64,000 nucleotides of DNA, from NCBI GenBank assembly GCA_029465975.1, contig CM055744.1:1488001-1552000 (forward strand), read 5' to 3'. A program made the position numbers and the translations under genes. Under the pieces are notes generated by a model, which was given only the letters and a program-made list of their open reading frames with translations, made no database searches and was not told the DNA's origin. Positions within the stretch are counted from its first letter, which is position 1. The number at the start of each line of letters is the position of its first letter. This DNA comes from Dallia pectoralis. Its lineage: Eukaryota > Chordata > Actinopteri > Esociformes > Umbridae. Below, piece after piece: positions 1-43,475 of this stretch.

Positions 1-3000
1 GTCGCATTGCTTTAGCAGTGAGAGGTCCAACTCTGGGGTTTCTGTTGACACCTACCTGGTCGGGGGTCAGTGTGGTTTTGTGTCCCATGGATGGAGGGGT
101 CAAGTGGGTGTACGCAAGGTCAATCCCAGCCCAGGATGTGCGTCGGCCTGGATGAGGAAACAGAGGCTGTGGTCAATAAGACGGCTTGTAGCGTATGAGC
201 CCTCCTGACTAATAACCTGTTGTCTAGCACAGCATGTGTGGAATGTCGTAGACCTCTGAGAAATCACCATAGAAACCGGTCCCAACATTCTTTGATCTCA
301 CAGAGAGACAGAGAGAGGGGCTCACGCGAGGCATCGCCACTGTATCTCAGTTAGAGCAAACGTCATTCAAACCTGAATCAGTCCATGCATTCCACCTGCG
401 ACACGCCGGCTGCCAGAGAAAGAACAGGAGGAGTCAACAAATAGACTTGTTATCTCTATGAGTATGCGGAGGAAGGCAGGAGGGTCAGGTTTGTTTAGCG
501 GATCCTTGCAGGATCAGACAAGAAAGTGATCATGTTTGGATCAGAGGTGCTGAGGAAGCTGTGCGATAAATCAGCACGAAACATCACCAGACCAAGAGAT
601 GGTGGTGGATTCCTCCCAATATGACTAAGACACTTTCAAATAATCTAAAGTTTTTGTGTGGACGGTTGAGGAGGACATATATGTAAAATGTGGAATTGTT
701 AGATGAGTCACAGGGATATTAGCCAAGAGGCCTGATTCTGTTTGTGGCCACTTAAAGATTGGCTTGATTGTGAGAAATAGGAAGCTGAGTTTGGCTTATC
801 TTGCACTGCCTCTTCATCTCAATGGAGCATCCTGTTCTAGATGAATTGATTAGTACGATTGAGCAAAACACTTACACTCCGGTAACAGAAAAATGCTGGT
901 TTGGATTGAATTCAGATCTGCTGTGTAATCATACTGCAAAATATTTTATGATGCTATAAACTACATTTTGCAGACAAGGATTCTGGGAAATTATTCTTTT
1001 ACACGGCTTAAAATGGCTGTCTGATAATATATATTCTATATGATGATGGCAGAAATGTCCAGCTAATGTAAACCATTAAACTTGGAACTTTATCTTGTTT
1101 AACAAATGTGTATAAGTTAGACAGTAATTAAAAATTAATACAAATCTTTCAAGGCTGTGCTTGGAAAGAAGAACGTTTATTATATGATCATCAAATTGTC
1201 TCAAACTTTCTATTGAATTTATTTTTTACTGTCTCTGCAGTTACAACTTTATTGCTAAACGTAGGTATATATTATATATGTGTGATTGCACTAAACTAAC
1301 AACATTTTTGACACATTTTAATACTCAGACTGTTTGGTCACTTACACAGGCTGAGTCACTCTCAATGCTTCAAACTGTCCAGCATCCCTTATAGACAATA
1401 AGATGTTTCGTTTCATATATTGATAGTTATGTGCAAAACATACTGATTTACTATCAAGTCTGCTTAAAGTTTTCCTGCATTGTTTAAATGTCCAATAAAA
1501 GAGGAACAACATGTAACCAGGCTGAATTTTCTGTGAAGATATTAAGTAACTAACGTTATTAGAGCAAATGTAGTCTATTTCAATATGTACTACACTAACA
1601 GGTCATTTCCACCTCTCACAGACTACATCTACCTTCCTATTTGGTTAACATACTGTCTCCCCTTTTGTTCTGTCTTCTTTTTTTCTTTCGTTTTTAGAAA
1701 CCAGTGTTTCTTTTGCTGCATCCACACTCATTTGCTAGCAAGTAGTGTGTGTGCCAGTGTTGGGAACTGGACCAAACCATGTCATGTATGGGGGGGAAGG
1801 GGGCAATGCGCAAAACAGAGGCTCTCTCAATGTTTACGTTTTGCCAAAAACAAGAAAAGAAAATTGCAGCGAGCGCTGTCTGGGTCAAATTTTAAAAGCT
1901 AACCACACTTTGGACCGCCATTGCCCTGACTCTGTTTTATCTTTGAACAAGCTCTCTCTAATCGCTCCCCCAGATCCACACTCAGGTGAAATTTGGCAAC
2001 GATTAATTTTACGTGACTCGGTACTCAGTAGGGGTGTGACGACGACATGATACTGTGTTCACGAGGTCGAGAGAAAACAACATTTTTGTTGATCGTTTTT
2101 TATTCGACTTTAAGTCACAAAAAACAAAACAGTGCAGGTCAATGCTACATATTATCTGAGTATGAATGATCTTATGCAGTATAAGACAGAACAGTATGCA
2201 AGCAATGTAAAAGGATTTCCCACAAACTCAACTGACTGGCTTATTCGCTCCTTTAGGATTTCACATGATAGTCCGTATAACTGTGCATGTGACTTATAAC
2301 TGAACACCTTTTCACAAGTTAAATAAAAAAAATCAAACTGTATAAATAACAAAAATAAATAACACCACCTATTTTCTTAGTTTTACTTTTTAAGTGCAAC
2401 CATGATCAAATTAGTAGTCCCTCAATACTAAAACTGCAAATTTTATGGGATGGCAGTTGAGGCAGCTTTTGCTTGGACATCAACACCGCTGTTCTAATTT
2501 TACGATGACCGCAATGCTAATTTCTGCCATGTTAAACATAATTGATTCATGATAAATCCGTTAGCGAAATAAAATATATAGATTTATATATAGATAGAAA
2601 TGTTTATGTAAAAAGGATACATTTAGGGTAATTCGGTCAGTACCCAACCCTTGTATCTTACTCATGAATGGAATTGTACCTGAATCTGCGAAAACAAAGT
2701 TTGACAAACCTTTTTCACTTATCCGTTCTGAAAGGTACTATTTATATTCACCTTTTAGAGCCTTATTTGAGTCGTTCTGACGCTTCTGAGTCAGCAGTAT
2801 TGCCAGATAAACACCGACACCACATTCCTAAACCTTGTGCAGACTTTTGGGAAATCAAACCTAAATTATACAGGTAGACTGATTATGCACTCATTTTACA
2901 ACCGACCGTAAATTGTAATTTTTCACCATTCAGCCCCTGAGCCAGAATGAGCTGGTGAATCAAGAATGAACAGTGTATCTAACTGTAATTATGGCTTGTT

Positions 3001-6000
3001 TAAGTGCTCTGTACGCATATCTCTTTGTCTGATTTGTATTTAACAGCCATTTCCCTCCACCCAACGTAATTCAACCACCCTGAGTATAGTCATTTTAGGT
3101 TGAGCTAAGACTGAGCCGGCAGTCTGGGCATGTTGAGAATATAGGAGGAGTGACAAGACACGGGCTGTACCTGACATGTGAAGAGTTTTATTCAAGCATG
3201 AAAAAACAATATTAGGGACAAATGGGGCATGTGGAGCGAAAAGCAAAGACCAGTCATGTTCATAGAGTGTTTATGTAAAGCAGTGTGAATTCTCCTTGAG
3301 ACGCTCTTTCTCCCAGGTTCTGTGCTTCAGGCTTTACAGTTCTATTTAAGGCGTGGCAACTTTGACCACTTGGGAGGGAACCTACATGTCCGCTACTTCT
3401 TGACCGCTGTGGTCCTGTAAGGAAACGTTCACGCAGCTTCCAGCTTCTCTCTTTCTCTACCACCTCTGATGACCATGGCCAATCCTGTTGTCAAAGCCGT
3501 CACTCGGAGGTTTTGTCGTGGTTAGACATCGGCAAGCCTCTCAGAATGTGACTGTGACTGAGCTGCTTTCAAATCCTGTGTTTTCTGCCCACTTTTATCA
3601 GCCTGTACGGGTTCTCTCTCTCTGGCCTCTTTACATTCATTCAGACCCGGAGAGAACCAATCCTGAGTTGCCAAGGCCTTCCTCCTGCCAGGCCAGGGTT
3701 GGGTTGATGAACACTGGCTCTTAGGCTGTCCCCAGGGTCTCCTCCCTCCATTATCACCTTCCTACCCCGTCAGCATTGCTCTGGTCCCGGGGTTGAAAAA
3801 GGACCTGCGGAGGGGGCAATTTTCGGCTCCACTCGCTGGCCTGGAGTGGAGCACCCAGAGTGAAGAGAGAGGCAACGAGAGAGAGAGTGTGGATGGTTGA
3901 ATCCCGATAGACCTTGAGTCAACACGTGCTGCTAATGGTCTCTAAATATACCTCCTAATTACCTCTTCTCGTTTCCCCATGTACTTCTCATCACCTCCTC
4001 GCAGATACCCACACCAACTGCCGTAAACCTCACGCCATGTTGGCCATGACCCTGTTACCAGGGAGACCAAGACACCTCTCCACATCAAGCCCGGCACCCC
4101 ATGTGCTAAACATATGTGTGGGGGGTCGAGCTAAGCAATCAACCTAACTTAACCTAACTCGTGGGGTTGGTCGTGTTTGACGAGGCTCTGTTGTGAGGAC
4201 GAGCGGGCAGGCGCTCTAGAGCAGGGAGACATTTTCATTTCTTAAGTGAGCAGAAAGATGTTCTCCAGTGTGAATCCATCATAGCTGTGACAGTGCTGCT
4301 AACGGTATGAGTGCTCTTAGTGCCAGGTCAGAGGTCCGCTTGAGGAGAGGGACAGAGAACAACAAGAGAACCAAAGTAAGGAGCACTGCTACTTTAATGC
4401 CTAGATAGATTTAACGTCAACTCGAGGCCTCTCTTTAAAGAAAGAGAGCATGAGAGCGGGATAGATGGATGTTCTATTCATCCAAACCACCACCAGAACT
4501 TCTTATTCAACCGCTCCCTGACCTCTGACCTCTTTGTCACAGCACTGGGCCAGCTACGCACACACGCACCACACCATACCATAGTGACTCTACCGCGCCT
4601 TACCGCCGGCTAGCCTACAGCACAGCTACAACAATAAACACAGCTTCATCATCATCATTACAGAGGCAGGCTTAGAGGCTAGGTATAGCCCACTGCTGTC
4701 TGCACGGTGAACCCCAACACCCACGCTCAGCCTTGCTAGCCAGGAACCCATACATCGCCAACGAGATGTAGGCCCTATGGCAAACAAAGACAGGAAACAT
4801 TGTTCTCCGCCATAACCCTGGGATTCGCTTTGTGAGAGATGTGGAACTAATATGTTGACGCCCTGCAGGGCAACTGAATTTGGGGTATTGGCAGCTCTGC
4901 ATAAATACAGACATCTGTGACTTTTTTCAATTTTGATTTGTTGTTTTGTCAGATGCCATTTTAAGCCTTTTTGAGTGAGACAGTTCATAAGCATTTAATG
5001 AACGTATTGTGTTATGGGTTCTGTTCACTCCGGCCCTACGGACCTCTGTTCTTGATTGTCCACATCCCCACTCAGTTCACCATCCCGTTGCCTATTCAGT
5101 TGTTCTGATGAAAGCCCAATAACTACCTCCACTCTCCTCCACCCATGGCCCCAGGTCAGGATCATTCAGGGTTGGGGTGGGGTACTAAGACGCTCAGAAC
5201 CCCGAAGGTAAAACCAATTTATGCTGAAGCATGTACGGGACCAGTAAGAACCCTTTTACCAAGCTCCCGGAGAACTTTTCACCATTTGTAACCTTGGGCC
5301 TCCCAGTTTCAGGCATATATCGACGACCTCCACTGTTTACCATAGACTAATAATGTCTCACCCGTTCCACCCTCCTGGAGCTGTGTGTTAGCCACATTTA
5401 AACTCCCTTTAAGTTCAATGATGTTTTGTGCAAAACCAAAAGATTACATGTCATTTCTAGACATATTATAAATGACGTAATGACTTGGGCTGCTTGAATG
5501 TTTTTTTAAAGCCAATTTTCGCTTCATCTGTGTCATGGGAAGAACATTTTCAATTGCCTTGAAATGAACTGACTGTGTGTTTTCACTCAGTTGAGGCAAT
5601 TCCTGAGGCGACATCCAAAACTTCTCCCTTTTTTTCTCTCACTTTCACTGTTGAATCATGTAGCTTTTGGTTTGCCTGTAATGAAGAGAAGCCAAGGTCG
5701 GGTGACCAGAGGGACAAAGAGAAAACTATTTTCTGTCAGAAGATGTGAAGATCAAAATCTGTTCCCTGGTGGTTCAATTAACCTCCCCCGTCAAAGCAAA
5801 CAAGCACAGATAGATTTTTATAATCTCCTGTTTCCATGCAGAAACTCAGCTAAAGGAGTGGTGCTAAAATCAATGTTTTCTCCTGGTCTTCACTGGGAGG
5901 CAGGTGTCCCTGATTTGATGAAGGTTTCAGAGTACCACACACACACACACACAAAACATGCACAAAACACACACTCTGCCAGTCACAGCTGCGGAGGAGC

Positions 6001-6565
6001 ATGAGAGGATTGAAATGACAGCCTCCGGGAGCTCGGAGATAAGACTTAATCTGGTGGCAATTATTCCTTCTTGACAGGTGAAGGTAAACAACAATCAGTT
6101 GATGTGACAAGTGTTGGGAGGTAATAGTCACTGGCCTGGGAGAGGTCGATGGTGGTCGGGGGCAGATTAGGAGTGGTCGATGGGAGGCAGATACACGGCT
6201 GTCACATCACAGCTTCTTTACATATACTCGGCACTCCGGTATCTCCTGTGTCCTGGATGTCTTCTGCCTCCCCTCTTCGTCAAAAAGAAGGCCTCTTTTT
6301 GGATTTTGGCTTCTTCCAAATCCTTCTTTTCTCCCTCTCGCACACTTGCGAGCATTCTGCCACGTGAACCTCAGGACAGGACATTGGCAGTTGGAGTTGA
6401 TTGTGTTTTCTTGAATTTGTAAAGAGTGGATGAGAAAGAAGGTCTGTTAATATGCTGAAAATACATTAAGCAAACTAAAATGCAGGCCACACCTCATGTA
6501 GTGAATTCAGATCATTAACCGGGGACGTCTGCGCAGGTATGTGGGATTTTCTGCTGTCTGAATGT
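1..6565. other. Non-coding stretch upstream of first visible sema3f exon
   Basis: I see no supportable gene here. The open frames are short, mostly lack an ATG, and have no recognisable domain. The stretch probably belongs to the large first introns or 5' flank of sema3f. I looked for an exon with a Met, a hydrophobic leader and a phase-1 donor that could precede the exon at 10876, and did not find a convincing one. Confidence 0.5.
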
Positions 6566-6889
6566 TCCCCCACCTTCTACCTCCCCCACCTTCTACCGCC
6601 CCACCTTCTACCTCCCCCACCTTCTAACGCCCCACCTTCTACCTTCTACCGCCCCACCTTCTACCCCCCACCTTCTACCGCCCCACCTTCTACCCCCACC
6701 TTCTACCTCCCCACCTTCTAACGCCCCACCTTCTACCGCCCCACCTTCTACCGCCCCACCTTCTACCGCCCCACCTTCCACCTCCCCCACCTTCCACCTC
6801 CCCACCTTCTACCGCCCCACCTTCCACCTCCCCCCCACCTTCCACCTCCCCCACCTTCTACCGCCCCACCTTCTACCGTCCCACCTTCA
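6566..6889. repeat. CCCCACCTTCTACC minisatellite
   Basis: Tandem array of roughly 14-17 bp units of the form CCCCACCTTCTACCGC/CTC, with units differing by one or two bases. One strand is almost pure C/T/A, giving a strong polypyrimidine strand. Open frames across it are repeat artefacts. Confidence 0.9.
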
Positions 6890-7404
6890 GTCTGCCTGTC
6901 CACTCGCTCATCACAACAGAGTGCAGAGGGATGTTCAACCGTTGGACTGATGGATCGTATCGGTTCCCCACATGATGTTATCGGTATGCCGGCCTGATAG
7001 ACAGAGACGTTCTCTCAAAGGCTTCTCAGATCAAGTATGACTCAGGCATAAGAAAGACAGAGGTCATTCCATAATCCATTGCAATGCCTTCCCCCACCCT
7101 CTCCTCCTGTCGTTTTCCCCGAGAGTGTTTGAATTCAGGTGATATATACTCCAGATATCTCTGCTCTGGGTGAAACAATTGTTTTGTTGGATTTATTGTA
7201 TCGAAAATGTTTATTATCGACAGATATATATCTTTGGTTATATTGTCTAATCTAATACTATATAAATGTGTCTAAATTATTAATTTGCATGTTAAATGTT
7301 TACATGGTCTCATTCTATTTAGCACAATACATATAATGATAATCTGTTATAACACATTTATTCAGGCAAATAAATGTAAGATGGATTTCAGACCAGCTTT
7401 AGCA

Positions 7405-7620
7405 TACACTGATTAACCAAAGCATTACAACCACCTGAGTACTCTGACTGGCCTGCAGCTCCACAGCCTCATTAGCTACAAACTGCAACTGTGGGTTCTG
7501 ACACCATCAGAACCAGCATGAACTTGTTCCCTAATTTAAGCTTCAGTAAATTGTCTGTTAGATTGGGCCACATGAAGTTGTTCACTGCATCTGTCATATT
7601 GTTATGGATGATTGGTGTGT
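7405..7620. mobile_element. Internally deleted Tc1/mariner-like element (MITE)
   Basis: The left end reads ACACTGATTAACCAAAGCATTA. The right end, read on the other strand, begins ACACACCAATCATCCATAAC. The two are imperfect inverted copies of a terminus (ACACTGATCAGCCATAACATTA type) that I know from Tc1/mariner-family elements in fish. Only about 216 bp remain and no transposase is left. Confidence 0.6.
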
Positions 7621-7625
7621 GAATA

Positions 7626-8931
7626 TGGTATTAGAATATTTTTGTCACTGTTACCGTAGGCTATGGGTAAAAAAAGAAAACCACTCGGGACCACCTTTAG
7701 CGTCTGAAACTTGAATAAAAAAACAGTGGAAAATGTTTACTCTCAGTTGAATTTCAAAATATCACCTCCTGAATGTGCCAAAGTGTCCCTTGGTTGGTCA
7801 GTCCAGACAGATAAAGAGGACAGGCCAGGCAGAAGCTGACACGGCCGCTGTGGAGGTTAATTCGCTCCCTCCTGGATGCTCTCACAGTCTCCAGATCTCT
7901 ATACACATTTCATGCTGGGGCGTGCTTCACTGTACATTTGGCACTGGTTTTCAATTACTCAATGTCACAATGAATGTGCCATGCCAAGCCCTTTTTTCTC
8001 CTTCTGTGTTTTTTTACATTAAACATATCCAGGGAATTGTTCCCATTATCCAATAATGCTTTTCACTTCGCTATCTCCGGAACATAATGATGTATTTCAA
8101 AAGATAATTGTTGGATACAACGGTTGTTCCAAAAAGCAATGACATAAAATGGGTATTTTGCAAAACAAACCACAGAGACCGCAAGCAGTTTTTAATGTTC
8201 TATTTTAAAAGGATTAATTTAATGTAATGTTTTGGTTTCAACAGGGGAGAACACACAGCTCAGATGTACATTTTCATGCGCTCGTCTAACTATGATTAGT
8301 CTCCAGCAGAGCGGGTGGATGTTTCATTATTCTCCGTAGGTTTCTTATTACCTGTTACTGTCGTTTACTTTCTTCCATGTTCTTCGCTGAAGAGTACAAG
8401 TGTTGTCAAGTGTTGTCAATGCTGCTGTCCTTAGCTGACAAATTCAGAGGTGAGATGTCTACAGGTCACTGGCCTTAAGATTACACTGTCATTGGCATGA
8501 TACTTTATTTCAATAAGGGTTACATTATTTCTATACTCTTCATCAGAAACATTTTTCTGGGTTTTTGGAGTAAAGAGTGCCAGTTGAGGCTTGACAAACA
8601 GGGAAGGCTGGTGTGACCGATAAGGCTTTTGATAGATGCCGTCTGCCTGTCACTCGTAATAATCCTCTGTCTGTCGCTTTCTGTTCGTCGGCGAGTAAAT
8701 GTGTCTCTCCCTTGACCTTGGACTCGCTGGGGACTTTGACACTTCCTGACCGTCCCCCAGCCAAGTGCTAGAAGCAGAACCACAACACCACCACGGTCCC
8801 ATTTAAAGGACCCTGAGTGCTAATCTCACCGAAGAGGTGATGAATGTCAAATGTCAGCTGGTGGCGGAGTGTCCTCATAACCCGGCGTCTCCGATATCCT
8901 CATACACCCAGTCCTCCTGCCACTAGTAGCC
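7626..8931. other. Non-coding stretch
   Basis: AT-rich sequence with no convincing exon, RNA gene or repeat array. Small open frames at 7775-8056 and 8520-8783 show no domain or splice context. Confidence 0.5.
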
Positions 8932-8933
8932 TT

Positions 8934-9090
8934 GCTTACTGCCTGGCTGGCTGAGAATCTGACTGGTGGTCTGCTTACTGCCTGGCTGGCTGAGAATCTG
9001 ACTGGTGGTCTGCTTACTGCCTGTCTGGCTGAGAATCTGGCTGGTGGTCTGCTTACTGCCTGGCTGGCTGAGAATCTGGCTGGCTGTTTA
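8934..9090. repeat. 39-bp minisatellite, four units
   Basis: Four tandem copies of a 39-bp unit (TTACTGCCTGGCTGGCTGAG followed by AATCTGACTGGTGGTCTGC), the last one truncated. Because 39 is a multiple of three the array is open in one frame, but no gene is implied. Confidence 0.9.
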
Positions 9091-9134
9091 TTGAGGGAGA
9101 AGACCTTTTTCTGGCCTCACAATGTTAATTGTTC

Positions 9135-9353
9135 AACGTGTGTGCGTGTGTGCATGTGTACGTGTGTACGTGTGTGCGTGTGTGTGTGTGTGCATGTGTA
9201 CGTGTGTGCGTGTGTACGTGTGTGCGTGTGTGTGCGTGTGTACGTGTGTGCATGTGTACGTGTGTGCGTGTGCGCGTGTGTGTACGTGTGTGCGTGTGTA
9301 CGTGTGTGCATGTGTGCGTGTGTACGTGTGTGCGTGTGTGTACGTGTGTGTTA
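9135..9353. repeat. (GT)n-derived microsatellite with GTACGTGTGC variants
   Basis: About 220 bp of alternating purine/pyrimidine sequence made of GTGTGTACGTGTGTGC units. Such tracts can form Z-DNA. All six frames look open because the repeat lacks stops; these are not genes. Confidence 0.9.
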
Positions 9354-9359
9354 CTGTAG

Positions 9360-10268
9360 CTGTTCTGAATGGGCTGCGAAGACACGGTCGAGTGCTGATT
9401 GAAGGGATGTTCCTGTCGGTCCGTCTGGCCAGAGGTTTTTGTGGGTTCGGGTTACCAGTGTGGATATGAGTCTTCATCAGTACCACCTGTGTCTTCGCTC
9501 TGGTTACACGATGTGAGCGATGTGCCAGGGCAGACCGGCACACTTACACGTTGACAGGACGAGAAAGGGAAGACGTCTCGCGCTGCACATTCCCATCTCC
9601 TGTGTGTGGGCATGGCAAGCTGACTAACACCTGCTAAAGCGTGACAACGCTGCTACACACTGTCCCAACAGCTGAGGGCCCCTCTGCCAGCGGCCTCACG
9701 TCACTAAGATACAGTGCAGTAACTACATCTCCTTGGTCTCCAAACAGAGCCAGGCATGTCTCTCACATCTATCAGGCTGAACACAACATAAAACTAAATC
9801 TAAAACTGGTCCTGGATGGGACGTTCTTTTATCGAGGAGAGCCTGCCTCCAGTTCTCCGTGTTCTATCCAATAGAGCATACCGTTAGGGGAACTTGAAGG
9901 GAAACGGGATAGAACTCTGGAAAAGTAGTATGACTTACAGAAGACAGGGGGTCGTTTGTCCTGTTCCAGCAGAGTGGAAAATGAACAGAACCTCCAAATG
10001 GGGTGGAGGTCTCCTCCGGGACGTTTGGGATCCAAGTGCTGGATCAACTTTCCCAAGCTCTGCAGAGAAAGAGAGAGGACACACCATGACAAAGAGAGAG
10101 AGAGAGAGAGAGAGAGACGGGCCTGTCAGCTTCCTGCCCCATTCACATTTACCACTGAACTCCTCCTTACCTATAATGGAGCCATTTTCATACCAGCTTA
10201 TTTTAAAGGAATGGCAAGAGAAGAGAGACAAAGGTCTGCTCTGTGTCCTGGACCTCCCATCCATCTGC
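9360..10268. other. Non-coding stretch
   Basis: No supportable gene. It contains a short (GA)n run near 10094-10118. Overlapping open frames on both strands have no recognisable domain. Confidence 0.5.
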
Positions 10269-10592
10269 CATTACACACACACACACACCCTTGGTTTCAC
10301 ACACACACCCTTGATTTCACACATACACACCCTTGATTTCACACACACACATCCTTGATTTCACATACACACCCTTGATTTCACACACACACATCCTTGA
10401 TTTCACACACACACCCTTGATGTCACACACACACACCCTTGATTTCACACATACACACCCTTGATTTCACACACACACACCCTTGATTTCACACACACAC
10501 ACACACCCTTGATTTCACACATACACACCCTTGATTTCACACACACACATCCTTGATTTCACACACACACACCCTTGATTTCACACAGACAC
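10269..10592. repeat. CA-rich minisatellite, unit about 22-26 bp
   Basis: Repeated units of the form (AC)n followed by CCTTGATTTCAC, about thirteen copies, differing mainly in the length of the AC run. Confidence 0.9.
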
Positions 10593-10875
10593 ACTTTTCC
10601 AAAGCAGCAATTCGCCATTAATCATAACATAAACAGTATGTTGCGTCCTGTTTTATTCATATATTTTCTACGTTTTGGGATCCAATTTGTTCTGTGTTTC
10701 TGTATGTTGGAGGTCTGACCCAGCGGGCTCGTTTGTTCCATATAAATATCTAAATATAAATACATGCTTCATCATGAGGACACTGTCTCTCTGCAGGTTT
10801 AATGTTCAGGTGATTGTCGCACATTATGGCCCAATTGAGCAGGACAACATGACATTCTCTCTATGTCTCCCACAG

Positions 10876-39896
<29,021 letters not shown>

Positions 39897-41840
39897 GGCC
39901 CTGGATTACGCCCCCCCACACACACACACACACACACATCCCTGCCCCCGTACAACCACCATCCTGTCTCTTCTACACCCTCCCTCGCTGCACAAAAATG
40001 GGAAAGACTTCCGTGAAAGGATTTTTTATGAAAAAAAGCAACAAGAAAGAGAAACCACTTCACGTAGCAACAATAGCAAAACAACACCCAGATTGTTCTT
40101 AACTGTTAAAAAAATTAAGATACACAGTATTTATTGTAGGTTGTACATGGTGGATTTCACAATTCTGTGGATTTCTTTGTCCTTAAATGAAAAAAAAACA
40201 AGGCATATGTGAATAGGTACATCTGTGCAGATATTATTATAATTATATGATTGTTGTTAGTGTTTATTTAGAATTGTGTTATTATATTGCAAATATCTTT
40301 ATGTTCTGTCAGTTGGAGGAACAGCAGCGGCACTACGAAAGGACATTTAAATGTGTAAATATGTTCAGCTGAGTGGCTAGATAAGAACACCATCCTAAAG
40401 GTTTGGTTATGTTAGCTCCGTGTTGGGTCATTTGACTGCTGGCAGTACGTCGTCGAGGTGAATGGAGTCGTATAACTGACGTAGAAATGGCTCGGAACCT
40501 AAAGCCATGACAAACAGTTGACTCTCGTGTCCAATGGATTTTAACGATTACGCTCGAATTCATTTTGCTGAACTTGTAGAAAGATGAAGAAACGCCCGTA
40601 AGAGACTGCAGTTTTCAGTTTGTCCCAAGGCCACAGACAGACACATTTTTGAAAGGCCTTGTGGCAAAGCAATCTTAACATCCCCTTCTTCCTACTCCAT
40701 TAGTACCTTGGGTGGAATGGAGGCGGATCCAATAACCCTTCAAGTCTTTGTCTTTACCGGAGCTGGTCAGGGATGTCTGTGGCCCACTCGGGTTTCCGTT
40801 CAATCCCATTCTTACATTGATATTCACAGGTTCTTCCAGAACTCGTCAACGTGGGCTGTTTGTATTGAATGTACCTGTAAATTTGATATCTTAATGTTGT
40901 ACCCTCGAGGTTGTCATGGTTAGCATAATCCGATTTGTCAGGGGCAATAAGCTTGTTGTCATGGGATTTCAAATACATTGCCTTCAGTTTGTACGCTATT
41001 GTTCAACAGAGATTAGAAATTCATACAGGCAGCTAAATCATTTGTGACTGTTTGAATATGCAAAAGAAAATGATGAGAGACAGAGAAAGCTTGTTTTTTA
41101 AGACGGTCCGCATTCTCTTATATTTTCAAACGAATCCAGAATTGTATTGGTTTGTAATCCGACAAATTCCTAGTCTCGATATGAAGTAATTTCAGAACTG
41201 TTACCCTGTTTCTACAGTACGTAAATGTAACATGACCCTCGTTCAAAAGGTGAAATAACTCCTGTGATCAGCTGGCTGGACAGGGTTCATCTGCCACAGA
41301 CGTGTATGGCAGAAAGTCCCTGTCTCTGTGTGAAACGTACAGTAGCCACAACCACTATAATGGGTCCCTCTTGACCACAGGAAAACACTTTGGGACAGCA
41401 GATTTTCATTGTGTGCATGAAATGTATTAAGTGCAGTATATGATATTAGTCCATAAAAGCTATTTTGCTGTGGATGTCAGTTGATGTCTCTCTTGTTCTG
41501 GGTATCATGCCATTGCAGGGCCAGGCAGATAGACCCATTCCCTAGTAACAGAAAACACAAGAGTAATTGGCCCCAATAATCTTTCTCTCTCTCCAGCTCT
41601 CTCCCAGTCTACCTCCCCCTCTCCTCTTTAACCCCGTCCTCTTTCGGAAGGTATGACATTTCAATGGATTTGCATATCTTGAATGTGCATCCTTGGAAAA
41701 AAATGTTGGTATGGGTTTATGAGGAAAAATCCTTTAGTTTAACATAAAGCACAGTTGATGTTATTGTAATGACTTGTGTGAATTGGTCTCTCTCCTTTCT
41801 CCTTGATGTTGCTAACTAATAAATTAAAGCTCTATATTTT
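39897..41840 (+). other. sema3f: sema3f 3'UTR
   Basis: AT-rich, free of coding signal, starting with a short CA run. The first convincing polyadenylation signal, AATAAA at 41818-41823, is about 1.9 kb after the stop and is closely followed by a second A-rich hexamer ATTAAA. The 3' end is inferred, not shown. Confidence 0.55.
41818..41823 (+). terminator. sema3f: Probable sema3f polyadenylation signal
   Basis: Canonical AATAAA in the sema3f sense strand, the strongest signal downstream of the stop. Confidence 0.5.
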
Positions 41841-43475
41841 ATAAAACAGAGATACTTTTTATGTATGAATGAGACATAGTTATCCACAGAAACCTTGTTT
41901 TTGGGTGTTTCCGCTGGCCTCACCTGTTTAGTGGGTCTATGGAGTGCAGTCGCTTTGTGCTTTGACAGTAGCAGTTCTTATAAATAACAAAGTCGATTAG
42001 TGAATTGAGAAAGGATCAGTAGATATTCTCTCATTTCTCTCTCTGTCTGCCTGTCATACTTCTTTCGAGGACACAGTGTGGATTAGGATATGTTACCATT
42101 TCCCCGGTCAGGTGAGACTGTAAAGCCCAGTAAGTCCTTCAGAGCATTTCTCTGCAAAACATGAGGATTTATTGTAGATCACCCTAATGTAGCCCCTCAG
42201 CCTTCATGGCCAGCTATGCAGCATTTCCCATTAAGTGGAATAACTCTAATGGCAAAGTGCAAATGTTAATTTGGTTTTTAAATATAGAATTATTAATATG
42301 GGTAATGTTATAATTGGATGAACATTATTAAAGACATTGATTTCCTGAAAAACACGGTTTGCTAAATGGGAAAGGGGGTTACGGCGCTAAACTACAACAA
42401 CTGCTCAGATCCCCAATAACTTGTTGTAAAACATCCACCATTGTAAACACTTGCAGGCAGAAATGTCTGTGTAAAAACGTTCAGGAAATTATAACCTGTA
42501 ACCTGAAAAACAGCATAAATCAGATAAATATGAACTGAGAAAATGCTAACAGTTAATCTATACTTAAAAAGCATTGCTTGGATAAAACTGGTTAAATGGG
42601 CGAGGAATATCAGAAATAAGTGCATGTTTTGTATTATCCCATTGGGAGATGTTTGTGTGGAGTTTGCTGTTTGTTGTTCGTAAAATGAACCTCATCCATA
42701 CAGGATACTTGTTTCAGCCAAGTACCTGCTCAACCCTAATTAGTAAGCTTGCTGTTATCATGCTGTTAAATTGTGCCAATTTGCTGACATGCTAACTCAG
42801 TGATTTTCAACCACTGTGCCACGACACACTTGCGTGCAGTGAGAGATCGTCAGGTGTGCCGTGAGACATAATCCAATTACACTTAATTTGTCTTAAAATA
42901 TTTTTTAATAACATTTATTTATTATTATCTGCAAATAATATGTCATTGTTGAGTGTCTGTGCTGTAATATGGTGACTGGCAGAGTAATGTGTAAATGCCT
43001 ATGATGCAAACGCTGTGTGCCGGAGTTAAAGCCCGAGTCGAACATCTAATGTGTTGATCCAACCAATTAAGTATGTATTTGACACACTTTCAGGAAAACC
43101 GATACATCTCAATGAGTAGAGTTTCACCTAAAACTTTCAGGCCTAAAACATAACCATACATCTTAGGTTGAGGCCACACCAAAAAGTTTATACTTTTTTG
43201 CAAGCTTGTTTATATCCAACTGACAAGGCTTGTGTAGCCATTGTGCCCAAGTATATTAGTTTTAGTTATATTAGAATTTGCAAGCTCATGTTTTCAGACA
43301 ATACAGATACATTTGGTTCTTAGCTATAAAAGATGGCAACAATAGCCTTTGTTTGACAACAGGTTCTGATATGTGACTGTTGCGCAAAACCTATGGTGCA
43401 TCAGTTCGGTCAAATTTCCACTTTGTTTTAAGGCCAACAAAAATCTAGGATGTAATTAGAATTAGGCGTTTTTGT
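41841..43475. other. Intergenic stretch with a hAT-like terminal fragment
   Basis: Mostly unassigned AT-rich sequence. Positions about 42800-42890 (CAGTGATTTTCAACCACTGT then GCCACGACACACTTGCGTGC) resemble the 5' end of a common vertebrate hAT/Charlie-type element. I could not find the matching opposite end. Confidence 0.45.

Noticed and set aside
4626..4994. 122-codon - strand frame
   Set aside because: No domain, no splice context, and low-complexity Met-rich end; not enough to support a gene.
5591..6004. Hydrophobic leader-like frame that might be the sema3f signal-peptide exon
   Set aside because: It begins at TTG rather than ATG, shows no phase-1 donor at a suitable place, and lacks the expected residues leading into ELRSTGTAHH.
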